Origin: Paractinoplanes lichenicola
GTDB taxonomy: Bacteria > Actinomycetota > Actinomycetes > Mycobacteriales > Micromonosporaceae
Length of the DNA stretch: 64,000 nucleotides
Assembly (NCBI RefSeq): GCF_016785085.1
Contig: NZ_JAENHO010000020.1
Span: forward strand, 62,001-126,000
Direction of reading: 5' to 3'
In this document: piece by piece, positions 17,161 through 24,807 of the stretch
Position numbering within the stretch: position 1 is the first letter of the stretch
Layout of the letters: each line of letters opens with the position of its first letter
Made by a program: the position numbers and the translations under genes
The notes under the pieces: model-generated
The model's input: the letters and a program-made list of their open reading frames with translations, nothing else
What the model was told of the DNA's origin: nothing
Database searches by the model: none

Positions 17161-18411
17161 CTATGGATCTGCCGGACGGGAGCGACGTTCGTCACGAAGT
17201 GGTGCGGTCGGCAGCCTCAATTCGAGCTTGGACAGGTGCTGCTCATCGCCATAGCCCAGCAGATGGCCGTAGATGTCGAAGGTGGTCTTGATGGAGGCGT
17301 GACCGAGGCGACGCTGGATGGCGTAGAAGTCCCAGTCGGCGTCGATCAGGAACGCGACGTGGGAGTGACGCAGGTCGTGGAATCGCGGCCGCTGGTACAG
17401 GTATGTCGGGCAGTCGCAGGTCGACGCGGCCGTTCGGGCCGCGCGGGGCGACGACGGGGCCGGCGGATGCTCGGGGCAGCGTTGCGCCGCGGAAATCGCG
17501 GGGTACCAGAACCGCTGCCGCAGGTTGTGGGCATTCCAAGGTCCGTGGCGTGGGGCGGCGAACACCAGATCACTGCGTCGCCGTCGATGAATCAGACCCG
17601 CGAACAGCTCGGTGAGGCTGCCGGTCAAGGTGACCGACCGTCGCGACGCCTGCGTCTTCGGCTCGGCGAAACTCCCGTCGCCCTGCAGGGTTTGCTCGAC
17701 GCGAACCGTCGGCAGCGGCCCGTCCAGGTGCACCGATCCCACACGCAGACCCAAAAGCTCACCCAAGCGCATCCCCGTACCCAGCGCGGCCCGGATCAGA
17801 GGGTGGATCTGCTCCGGACAGGCATCGAGCAGGATCTGCGCCTCCTCGGTCGTCAGGAAATACGCCCGGTACGGCGTCAACCGCGGCAGACCGTTACCGC
17901 GCTGTCCCAACGGCCGATCAAGCGGATTGTCCGCACGATAATGCGGAACCACGTCGCGCATCACCAGGCTCAACACCGCCCAGTGCTTGTGAACGCTCGC
18001 CGCCGCCAAATCCTTCGCAAGGCCGGCCTTCCACGGATCGAGGTGGTCGAACCGGGAGATCTGATCAACCGGTATGTCACCGAGATCGGCGATCACCCGA
18101 TGGCGCAGCAGCCGGGCGTACTCGGCGTGCGTGGACGCCGCGACGTCGATCTTGAGGGTGAGCCACCGCTCGATCCAGTCGCGGAGGGTCGGTGTCGTGG
18201 ATGGGGGAGGGGGTTGGATGATCATCCTGGGGTCGAGCGCGGCGTAGACCTCGCCGCTGGAGATCCGATGATGCCGGGACTCGGCGAGGGTTTTTGCTGC
18301 GAGCGCCATGTCCACCGACGGACCCCGGAAGGTGCAGCACTGCCCGCGGCCTGCTCGGCCCGCCTGCCAGCGGACGCAGAATGATTCCTTGCGTACTTCG
18401 ATAGAAGCCAT
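17161..18411 (-). CDS. Tyrosine recombinase (integrase)
   Basis: 416 residues from ATG 18411, beginning with a beta-rich arm-binding-like segment (SIEVRKESFCVRWQAG). Catalytic residues are complete: Arg in GTGMRLGELLGL, His-x-x-Arg in HDLRHSH, His in LGHASIKTT and Tyr in FDIYGH. A Cys/His-containing insertion (QRCPEHP ... CDCPTY) precedes the HDLRH box and could bind zinc, as in some actinomycete AICE integrases. It lies at the right side of the Wadjet block and is transcribed in the same direction, so it may be the mobility gene for that block. No matching attachment repeat was found inside the window. Confidence 0.92.
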   Translation of the reverse strand: MASIEVRKESFCVRWQAGRAGRGQCCTFRGPSVDMALAAKTLAESRHHRISSGEVYAALDPRMIIQPPPPSTTPTLRDWIERWLTLKIDVAASTHAEYARLLRHRVIADLGDIPVDQISRFDHLDPWKAGLAKDLAAASVHKHWAVLSLVMRDVVPHYRADNPLDRPLGQRGNGLPRLTPYRAYFLTTEEAQILLDACPEQIHPLIRAALGTGMRLGELLGLRVGSVHLDGPLPTVRVEQTLQGDGSFAEPKTQASRRSVTLTGSLTELFAGLIHRRRRSDLVFAAPRHGPWNAHNLRQRFWYPAISAAQRCPEHPPAPSSPRAARTAASTCDCPTYLYQRPRFHDLRHSHVAFLIDADWDFYAIQRRLGHASIKTTFDIYGHLLGYGDEQHLSKLELRLPTAPLRDERRSRPADP

Positions 18412-18984
18412 AGGTGAGGGTTACTCGTTCCACGGCGGCTCGGCCCTCCCTAGTCCGAGCGTCAGTCCTCGATCGACTGACGTCGTCGACACTTCATGAT
18501 CCTAGGATGGTTGAGCCGTCGTGGGATCGTCACGGACGTCATCCGCGATGCTGCCTGACAGGCGAACTCGTCTGCGGCGCTGGCATCTGTGAGCTGTCTA
18601 CCGGCGTCGGTTCTCGTCGTCTCGCTTCTGCTGGAGTAGCCGATTGGGGTTGCGGCGCCGTTGCTGGTCTGACCCACCGGCACGGCGCTCAAGGCTAGAG
18701 CCGAAGGTGTGGTGGCCTACCCGGAATGGGTTCTTCGTGGCCTGAACGGCACGGAAATGGCGGCCCGCCAGGCCCGTGAGAAATCGTGATGTCGAGCCTC
18801 TGCGGGGGCCCGATCATGGCACGCCATCCCTCGATAGATCGACACGAATTTATCCGCCGCACCTCTTCCGTGTTACGCCACTTTGAGTCATGGTGATATG
18901 ACTCTGAGTTGTCTTCTCCCGTGGGTGGCGCAGGGCGAGCCGACGATCGTCCGTGGCGCGACCTCCTCCACGGAAGGCTGTCGC
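18412..18984. promoter_or_regulatory. Upstream region of the nucleotide cluster, with palindrome
   Basis: No convincing gene in this 573-bp gap. It contains an inverted repeat, GAGTCAT at 18885-18891 and ATGACTC at 18898-18904, separated by GGTGAT. It lies 81 bp upstream of the GTG start of the radical SAM gene and could be an operator or a leader hairpin for the seven-gene cluster (inference). Confidence 0.35.
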
Positions 18985-20496
18985 GTGGACATTGCGGTCA
19001 TCCTGGACTGCTACACGGTTGAGCCGAGTGGCTTGGGCGTCCCGCCCTACCTGTCGGCGTACGTACGTCAGGCATGGTCCGCCCTGAGCCGCAACCCGGG
19101 ATCTGAAGTTCACTACCTGACCATCGATGACGTTCGGTGGGAGCTCAACGGTGGTGAGCCGCTGGCGGCACCGCCCCAGTCCGACCCGCTCACGTACTCG
19201 GCGACGTCCAACCGTGGTAACGCCATCAAGCTTCTCCAAGAGGCGAGCAAGGTGGTCATCGTGGCCGGCGACGCCGTCCCGTCGGTACATCTGCACGCCC
19301 ACAACGGCTCGATCGACGAGATCGTCCGGATCCTGGCCGGCGTACGAGGCCGCCGCGTGCTCCTCGGACCGATGGCCAACCACGTCTTGGCGAACACCGC
19401 TACCTACGCCGGGCTCTTCGACGCCCTCCACACGCACACCATCACCTCGAGAAACATCGTTTTAGGCAGCCGTGCCGGCGCCGACTACGCGCAACTGCGC
19501 TCCGACCGCGATTCGTTCACCGACCTGATCGGCCAGCTCGGCTGGCAGCCGGTCGGCGAAATCGAGCTCTACCGCGGCTGTACGCGCCGCCGGTACTGCA
19601 GCTTCTGCAACGAGCCGGTCAAGTCGTCCGCCGTCGTCTTCCGAGACCTCGACGACGTCCTGGAGGAGATCAGGCAACTCTATGCCGCTGGTGTCCGCCA
19701 CTTCCGGCTCGGGCAGCAGACGTGCTTCTTCTCCGCCTGGAACCGTGACATCGCGACCATCGAACGCCTCCTCGCCGGGATCCGTGAGACGTGCCCCGAT
19801 ATTGCGGTCCTGCACATCGACAACGCCGACCCGCTCGCCGTGGCCTCACCGGCCGGTGCCCGCATCGCGGCGCTCGTGGGCGCCTACTGCACCGAAGGCA
19901 ACTGCGCGCCCATGGGCATGGAGTCCTTCGACCCGACCGTGATCGAGAGGAACGCGCTCACCTGCACACCGCAGATTCTGCGGCGGGCGATCGACAACAT
20001 CAACGCCGTCGGCAACCAGCGCGGCCCCGCCGGCCTGCCCGCACTGCTGCCCGGCATCAACCTCATCTACGGGCTACCCGGCGAAACGCACCGCACCCAC
20101 CTGGCCAACCTCCGGGGCCTCGACGACCTGCTGGCCGCCGGAGTGATGTGCCACCGCACCAATGTTCGGCAGGCCCGCGCCTACCCCGGCACACCACTGG
20201 CGACCATGGCCGCACCGGCCCCGCCACCGTCGCAGGAACATTTCGCCTCCTGGAAGGCAGACATCGACGGCGTCTGGGACCAGCCGATGAAGCAGCGGGT
20301 CTACCCGGTAGGCCTACGGCTCCGTGGCTTGCACTCGTTCTTCGTGACCAGCCGTGGCACCTGGTTCCGACGTCTCGGTTCCTATCCGATTCAGGTCGTC
20401 GAACGCGACACCGTCATACCGCACTACACTCCGGCCGACCTGACCGTCACCGAACACGCGGCCCGCTTCATCTACGGAGTCCGCGATGCCGGCTGA
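18985..20496 (+). CDS. Radical SAM protein, COG1031-like
   Basis: About 503 residues. The GTG at 18985 follows GGAAGG at ideal spacing, and the conserved-looking sequence begins there (VDIAVILDCYTVEPSGLGVPPY), so upstream in-frame codons are rejected. The N-terminal 170 residues form a Rossmann-like region. The radical SAM cluster is GCTRRRYCSFC: Cys at about 199, 205 and 208, spaced C-x5-C-x2-C rather than the classical C-x3-C-x2-C. A glycine-rich segment (LIYGLPGETH) follows. The opening motif and spacing recall COG1031, an archaea-rich radical SAM family of unknown reaction that often has a C-terminal HhH; I see none here. First of seven coupled genes acting on nucleosides or nucleotides. 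Confidence 0.75.
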   Translation: MDIAVILDCYTVEPSGLGVPPYLSAYVRQAWSALSRNPGSEVHYLTIDDVRWELNGGEPLAAPPQSDPLTYSATSNRGNAIKLLQEASKVVIVAGDAVPSVHLHAHNGSIDEIVRILAGVRGRRVLLGPMANHVLANTATYAGLFDALHTHTITSRNIVLGSRAGADYAQLRSDRDSFTDLIGQLGWQPVGEIELYRGCTRRRYCSFCNEPVKSSAVVFRDLDDVLEEIRQLYAAGVRHFRLGQQTCFFSAWNRDIATIERLLAGIRETCPDIAVLHIDNADPLAVASPAGARIAALVGAYCTEGNCAPMGMESFDPTVIERNALTCTPQILRRAIDNINAVGNQRGPAGLPALLPGINLIYGLPGETHRTHLANLRGLDDLLAAGVMCHRTNVRQARAYPGTPLATMAAPAPPPSQEHFASWKADIDGVWDQPMKQRVYPVGLRLRGLHSFFVTSRGTWFRRLGSYPIQVVERDTVIPHYTPADLTVTEHAARFIYGVRDAG

Positions 20497-21208
20497 CGCC
20501 GCTATCGACACCTTGGCCCAGCTGAAGGACAGCCATTCACAGCTGCGGGAAACAGCCCACGTCGGCGTCCTCGTGCCCTGGGGTAACACCATCGTGGAAA
20601 CCGAACTACCGCGGCTGGGCCTGGACCGGTTGGTCTTCCACTACGCCCGCCTGGTCCCGGCACGCCGATACCGCGACTCCGACAACTTCCTCGCCGAGAT
20701 CGCCGCCGCAGTGCCCGACACCCTCGGCCAGTTCGCCCGCCTGACGCTGGCCGGAGCCCTGGTCGGCTGCACCTCTACCGGCTTCCTCAAACCGGAGGCG
20801 TACCGGCATACCGCGGTGCTGGACGCCTTCGAAGCGTTGCAGAACCTGCTCCGCGATCTGCAGGCGTCAACGATCGTCCTCGCCACGCCGTATCCGATCC
20901 GGCACACCCAAATCCAAGCGGCCCGGCTTCAGGAGGCCGGCTTCACCGTCCTCGACCACGCGAGCCTCAATCTCGGACTCCTGGACGACTTCACCGGCGT
21001 AACACCACATCAAATAGCAGACCTGGTTCACCGCATCGATGCACAACAACGCCGACGCGCCGACGCGCTAGTGCTTTCCTGCACCGCGTGGCCGACCATT
21101 GAAGCAACCGTGTTGCTCCAACAGGAACTCGGTATACCCGTGGTTTCATCGAATCTGGCCCTTGCCTACAACGCCGTACGTCTCGCCCGAGCCGTGGAGG
21201 CACGATGA
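20486..21208 (+). CDS. Asp/Glu racemase superfamily, maleate isomerase-like protein
   Basis: 240 residues from ATG 20486, overlapping the radical SAM gene by 11 bp. Motifs of the maleate cis-trans isomerase/arylmalonate decarboxylase branch are clear: GVLVPWGNTIVETEL near residue 27, Cys95 in GCTSTGF and Cys199 in LSCTAWPT. That is the two-cysteine arrangement of cofactor-independent racemases and isomerases. The usual substrates are small dicarboxylic acids. Its presence in a nucleotide-handling operon is odd and suggests it may act on a base-degradation or base-building carboxylate (inference). Stop and start overlap with the next gene (ATGA). Confidence 0.8.
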   Translation: MPADAAIDTLAQLKDSHSQLRETAHVGVLVPWGNTIVETELPRLGLDRLVFHYARLVPARRYRDSDNFLAEIAAAVPDTLGQFARLTLAGALVGCTSTGFLKPEAYRHTAVLDAFEALQNLLRDLQASTIVLATPYPIRHTQIQAARLQEAGFTVLDHASLNLGLLDDFTGVTPHQIADLVHRIDAQQRRRADALVLSCTAWPTIEATVLLQQELGIPVVSSNLALAYNAVRLARAVEAR

Positions 21209-22014
21209 AACCATCAAAAGCCGATGACCCATTCCATGCGCGGCTGAACCGCCTCGTAGCCCTGGCCGCCGCCCAGGGCAACATCAGAGCCGACGTCGAA
21301 GCGAACCACGACGACAACCGATGGTGGCCAGCCTGGATCACCGACTTCCGAATGCGCATGCTGATCGCCGGCTGGAGCACCCGAATCTCCTACAACATGA
21401 TCAATACCTATGCCAGCGTGGTAACCACCTCGGCCCAGATCGGCTTCGACGCGCTGAAGGAAATGCCCGACGCCGAGATCGCGAAGATCATCCAACCGCT
21501 CGGCTTACCCGCCGCGCGAATCAGCTACCTACGGTCTCTGACCGCATTCCTCGACAACCGCGACAGCGACTATCTGCTGGAAGCCGACCCCACCAGCGTC
21601 ATCGCCGACTTCGCCGACCAGGTCGCCCACGCCTCCTACAAAGTCGGGCAATGCTCCCTGCTCTACGCTCGCGGCTACTACTGCGGCATCATCCCTGTCG
21701 ACTCCGGCATGATCACCCGGCTGGCGCCCGCCCTCGGTATGAGCCTGTCGTCCGGAGCGATCGCGCACGAGCAGATGCGCCTGCACCTTGAAGCGGCTCT
21801 GATCGCGAACAGCGACTACTACACGCGCCTGATGTACGAGCAGCACGCGGTCACGCTTCCTGCCCGCGCCATGCCGTCGTGGTGGCTGCACCTGGTACTG
21901 ATCTACTTCAAACGCCGCTACCTCAACCAGCCCCACCTCAGGGTCTGCCGTCAAAGGCCGTTCTGCGACGCCGTCCTGGACTGCGCGCACAGCGACGCCA
22001 TGGCGATGGCATGA
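21205..22014 (+). CDS. HhH-GPD (endonuclease III-like) DNA glycosylase-fold protein
   Basis: 269 residues; ATG 21205 overlaps the previous stop. The central region resembles the HhH-GPD fold: a helical block with NMINTYASVVTTSAQ, a helix with LGLPAARISYLRSL, a hairpin-like KVGQCSLLYARGY and Asp166 in IIPVDSGM, the position of the conserved catalytic Asp. Where endonuclease III has its catalytic Lys in the hairpin, the sequence appears to have Cys150, so it would be a non-lyase type or non-catalytic. The C-terminus has three Cys (248, 254, 260) spaced unlike the standard C-x6-C-x2-C-x5-C iron-sulphur cluster. Likely role: recognising or excising an unusual base in DNA, or binding it. Moderate confidence. 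Confidence 0.6.
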   Translation: MKPSKADDPFHARLNRLVALAAAQGNIRADVEANHDDNRWWPAWITDFRMRMLIAGWSTRISYNMINTYASVVTTSAQIGFDALKEMPDAEIAKIIQPLGLPAARISYLRSLTAFLDNRDSDYLLEADPTSVIADFADQVAHASYKVGQCSLLYARGYYCGIIPVDSGMITRLAPALGMSLSSGAIAHEQMRLHLEAALIANSDYYTRLMYEQHAVTLPARAMPSWWLHLVLIYFKRRYLNQPHLRVCRQRPFCDAVLDCAHSDAMAMA

Positions 22015-22817
22015 CCAGGCTCGGGGTGGTCGGCAACATCTCCCGCGACGCGGCCGAGCACCCCGAGCATCAGCACCACCTGCTCGGCGGCGCCGCCCTT
22101 TACATCGCTCTCGCCGCTGTTCGTGCCGCAGTGACCGCCGCACCCGTCTCCGTCATCGGTCATGACCTCGCCAAAGAGCTGCAGAGACCGGAGCCGGCCC
22201 GGCTCGATCTCTCCAGAATCGCTATCGTCGATCAGCCGTCCTGCCGCTTCCACCTGACCTACGACCAGCAGGGCACGCTGACCAGCGTCGAGGCATCCTA
22301 CGGGGCGGCCGAACAACTCACCGCTCATGCTCTTGAGCACCTGAATGGCTTCGAGCACGTGCATGTCTGCTGCCGGCGTCCTCTTGACCCCGTACCCGTC
22401 CTCGCTGCTCTCGCCGAGCGCGAACAGGACTTCAGCGTCGACTTCATCACCGCCAGCGCCGCCGACATGATCGCTGCGACGGCGCGGTTTCTACCCCATG
22501 CCCGAGTCGTGTTCGCTGACGTCAGCGAATACGCGACGCTCGCCCACCTTGTGAACCTCGAAGACCTCCGCACCGTGACCGTGACCGACGGGCCTCGCCC
22601 GGCCTCCCTCTACCGCCGAGGCCGGCTGGCCGCCCGCGCCACCGTCCAGCCATCCCCAGCACTCGAGGTCACCGGTGCAGGCGACACCTTCACCGGCACG
22701 TTCCTCGCGCGGGTGCTCAACGGCGTACCAGAAGAGCTGTCCCTGCACCACGGCGCCCAAGCGGCAACCAGCCGCGTCGCCAACCTCGGGATCACCCTGC
22801 ACCCCCAACCCCCGTAG
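22011..22817 (+). CDS. PfkB-family carbohydrate/nucleoside kinase
   Basis: About 268 residues from the ATG at 22011, which overlaps the previous stop as ATGA; the in-frame extension to 21879 lies inside the upstream gene. It has the ribokinase-fold hallmarks: a GGAALYIALAA substrate-binding glycine pair near residue 26 and the C-terminal VTGAGDTFTGTF signature with the catalytic Asp and anion hole. It is short for the family but complete at both motifs. PfkB enzymes phosphorylate sugars or nucleosides. Between a base-handling gene and a deoxyribosyltransferase, a nucleoside or sugar-phosphate kinase step is the likely job (inference). Confidence 0.85.
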   Translation: MTRLGVVGNISRDAAEHPEHQHHLLGGAALYIALAAVRAAVTAAPVSVIGHDLAKELQRPEPARLDLSRIAIVDQPSCRFHLTYDQQGTLTSVEASYGAAEQLTAHALEHLNGFEHVHVCCRRPLDPVPVLAALAEREQDFSVDFITASAADMIAATARFLPHARVVFADVSEYATLAHLVNLEDLRTVTVTDGPRPASLYRRGRLAARATVQPSPALEVTGAGDTFTGTFLARVLNGVPEELSLHHGAQAATSRVANLGITLHPQPP

Positions 22818-22828
22818 GAGCACCGCTC

Positions 22829-23761
22829 ATGTTCTACGTCGCCCACCGGCTGTTCGCAGCCCACGACCGCCACCTCGGCGCCCTGGCCGCCACCGCGCTC
22901 GCCGAACGCACCGACCCCGACAAGGTTTTCCTGCCCTTCTGCGACACCGACGAAGAAGACCTCGTCGCCGACGTCAAAGGCCGCCGCCTGTTCGACCTCG
23001 ACCGGCAACGACTCGCCCGCCTCAGCGGCATGCTCGCCATCCTGCACGGACCCAGCCTCGACGACGGCGTCTGCATGGAGATCGGCTACGCCGCCGCGCT
23101 CGGCGTCCCCATCGTCGTGTTCACCACCGACTTCCAAACGTACGGGTTCTCCGAGAACGGCATCGAGTTCGCCTTCGCCGACCCGCTGATCGAGACCGTC
23201 GCCACCGACATCATTCGCGCCCACCGGCTTGGCCAAGCCGACAATCACCCCGACCGATTCCGCCGCTTCGCCGCCCGCAACACCAGGCAAATCCGCGACG
23301 GCATCGACCAAGCCGTCGCTCGGCTCCTTGAGCTCAGCAAATCTGACGGCATGACGGCAACGACCACGCCACTATCGTCCGGCACCGTGTTCGTCGAGCC
23401 GTCACCGTACGGATCCTCCGTCGAGTGGGCGGCTCTCGTGCGCCAGCACACCAGCACTGCTCAGCGACGTGACGCCCAACGGCACGCAGCCACCAACCCC
23501 TTGCAGAGCGCCCAAGCCGACTGGGCGAGCGCTATAAGCAGCCACACCCTGATCGCCGACCTGAGCGGGCCGGAAGCTCCACCAGGCGCCGCCGTCCTAG
23601 TCGGCGCCACGCTCGCCGCCGGCGGCCGCGTGTTCGCCTACTGCCCGAACACCGTCTGGACCTTCGCCCACGGTCGTGAACCCAACTGGCGCAACCTCAT
23701 GATCCAGTACGCCGTGGACGAACGACTCCACCCGCTCGGCCACCCCGCAGGCAGCCGATGA
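22829..23761 (+). CDS. Tandem nucleoside 2-deoxyribosyltransferase-like protein
   Basis: 310 residues from ATG 22829, 11 bp after the kinase gene. The N-terminal half (1-130) matches the nucleoside 2-deoxyribosyltransferase fold: YVAHRLFAAHDR at the start, then LDDGVCMEIGYAAALG with Asp78/79 and the presumed nucleophile Glu84, then IVVFTTDF. The second half (about 170-300) repeats the pattern in degenerate form (VFVEPSPYGSSVEW ... ADLSGPEAPPGAAVLVGATLAAGGRVFAY) without a clear Glu nucleophile. Such enzymes swap bases on deoxyribose or hydrolyse nucleosides. A fusion of an active-looking and an inactive-looking domain suggests a built-in dimer or a regulatory second site. Stop overlaps the next start (ATGA). 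Confidence 0.75.
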   Translation: MFYVAHRLFAAHDRHLGALAATALAERTDPDKVFLPFCDTDEEDLVADVKGRRLFDLDRQRLARLSGMLAILHGPSLDDGVCMEIGYAAALGVPIVVFTTDFQTYGFSENGIEFAFADPLIETVATDIIRAHRLGQADNHPDRFRRFAARNTRQIRDGIDQAVARLLELSKSDGMTATTTPLSSGTVFVEPSPYGSSVEWAALVRQHTSTAQRRDAQRHAATNPLQSAQADWASAISSHTLIADLSGPEAPPGAAVLVGATLAAGGRVFAYCPNTVWTFAHGREPNWRNLMIQYAVDERLHPLGHPAGSR

Positions 23762-24258
23762 TGACCGACCTTCAGTGGGCAACTAACTACGACACCATCG
23801 TCTTCGAAGGCTGCGACGGCGCGGGCAAGACCACCCTCGCCCAAGCCGTCGCCCAGCAACTCAACGCCACACTCATCCACGCGGTGCTCGCGCCCCCGGG
23901 CACGGACCTTCTCACCACCTACAGCCGCCAACTCGACCGCGACGGGCGGCTGGTCTTCGACCGCTGCTTCCTCAGCGAGCTCGTGTACGGGCCGATCTAC
24001 CGCGGCACCTCCCGACTCACCTACCAGCACGTGGCGGCCCTGGTCCGCCGAGTCGTCGACCGCAACGGGATCTTCGTCCACGTCACAGCGCCACCCGCCG
24101 AAATCAGACGACGCCTGGCAGCACGCGGTGAGGAAGATCCACCCGACGTCAACGAGATCGCCCTGATCTGCGAGCGCTATGAGCAGCTGTTCCGTGCCGT
24201 CACCACCATCGCCACCGTCATGCCGTGTAGCACCGTTCACCCAGACGAGGCCGCATGA
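23758..24258 (+). CDS. Thymidylate kinase-like dNMP kinase
   Basis: 166 residues; ATG 23758 overlaps the upstream stop, and a second ATG follows immediately. P-loop EGCDGAGKTT at 17-26, then VFDRCFLSELVYG with the DR motif of thymidylate and deoxynucleoside kinases. A LID-like Arg-rich segment (EIRRRLAARGEED) precedes the last helix. It is shorter than TMK (about 210 residues) and is probably a divergent deoxynucleoside or dNMP kinase, perhaps for a non-standard nucleotide made by the upstream enzymes (inference). Confidence 0.8.
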   Translation: MMTDLQWATNYDTIVFEGCDGAGKTTLAQAVAQQLNATLIHAVLAPPGTDLLTTYSRQLDRDGRLVFDRCFLSELVYGPIYRGTSRLTYQHVAALVRRVVDRNGIFVHVTAPPAEIRRRLAARGEEDPPDVNEIALICERYEQLFRAVTTIATVMPCSTVHPDEAA

Positions 24259-24340
24259 CACGCCGACGACGGGTTACCGAGACCGCGCCAACTCGATAAG
24301 CTGCCCCGGCCCGCAGCCCGTCGAGACCCGGAGGCCCGTC

Positions 24341-24649
24341 TTGGAGATCAGGTCTGCCCAGAAGCTGACCTGGGAAAACAAGCTCGCGAAGGGATTCAAC
24401 ACGAGCGAAGTTCCCCTAGAGTTCTGCCTGCTGCAAGGAGAGGTAGCTGAGGCATTCGACGCGTGGCGCCGCGCCCGCGAAAACCTCGGTGAAGAACTCG
24501 CGGACATCGCGATCTACGTCATGTCCCTTGCCGAAATGACCGGCGTAGATCTACAAGGAGCGGTCGAGAACAAGCTCGCGAAGAATGCCAACCGCACCTA
24601 CGTGAGAGACGAAGCGTCGGGAACGCTCGTAAAGGTGGACCCCACCTGA
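24341..24649 (+). CDS. MazG-like nucleotide pyrophosphohydrolase
   Basis: About 102 residues from a TTG at 24341 preceded by GGAGG at 6-nt spacing; upstream in-frame sequence overlaps the kinase gene and is compositionally poor. It shows the all-alpha NTP-PPase metal motif: ELLQGEVAEAF-type paired Glu (here LLQGEVAEAFDAW) and GEELADIAIYV with a further Glu/Glu/Asp set, then a family-like ending (NKLAKNANRTYVRDE). MazG-type enzymes hydrolyse (d)NTPs to (d)NMPs. As last gene of the cluster it could clear competing or faulty dNTPs, or deplete nucleotides. Confidence 0.8.
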   Translation: MEIRSAQKLTWENKLAKGFNTSEVPLEFCLLQGEVAEAFDAWRRARENLGEELADIAIYVMSLAEMTGVDLQGAVENKLAKNANRTYVRDEASGTLVKVDPT

Positions 24650-24807
24650 ACGAGGGCAGCCAACGGCGCACCGATCAAGAACAAAGTCGCGAGACCAGCA
24701 TCTGCGTCGCGCACGGGCTGCCAGTGCGCACCCGAGGTTCCTCGTCTTTCAAGCTGGAGCTTGACAGACTCGAACATGCCTCGAACGATGCTCACCGCCG
24801 CGCCTAA

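Noticed and set aside
16921..18384. Plus-strand frame opposite the third integrase
   Set aside because: The minus strand has the full set of tyrosine recombinase catalytic residues.
21879..22010. N-terminal extension of the PfkB kinase
   Set aside because: Overlaps the HhH-GPD gene with Pro/Arg-rich sequence; the ATGA-coupled start at 22011 fits the family.
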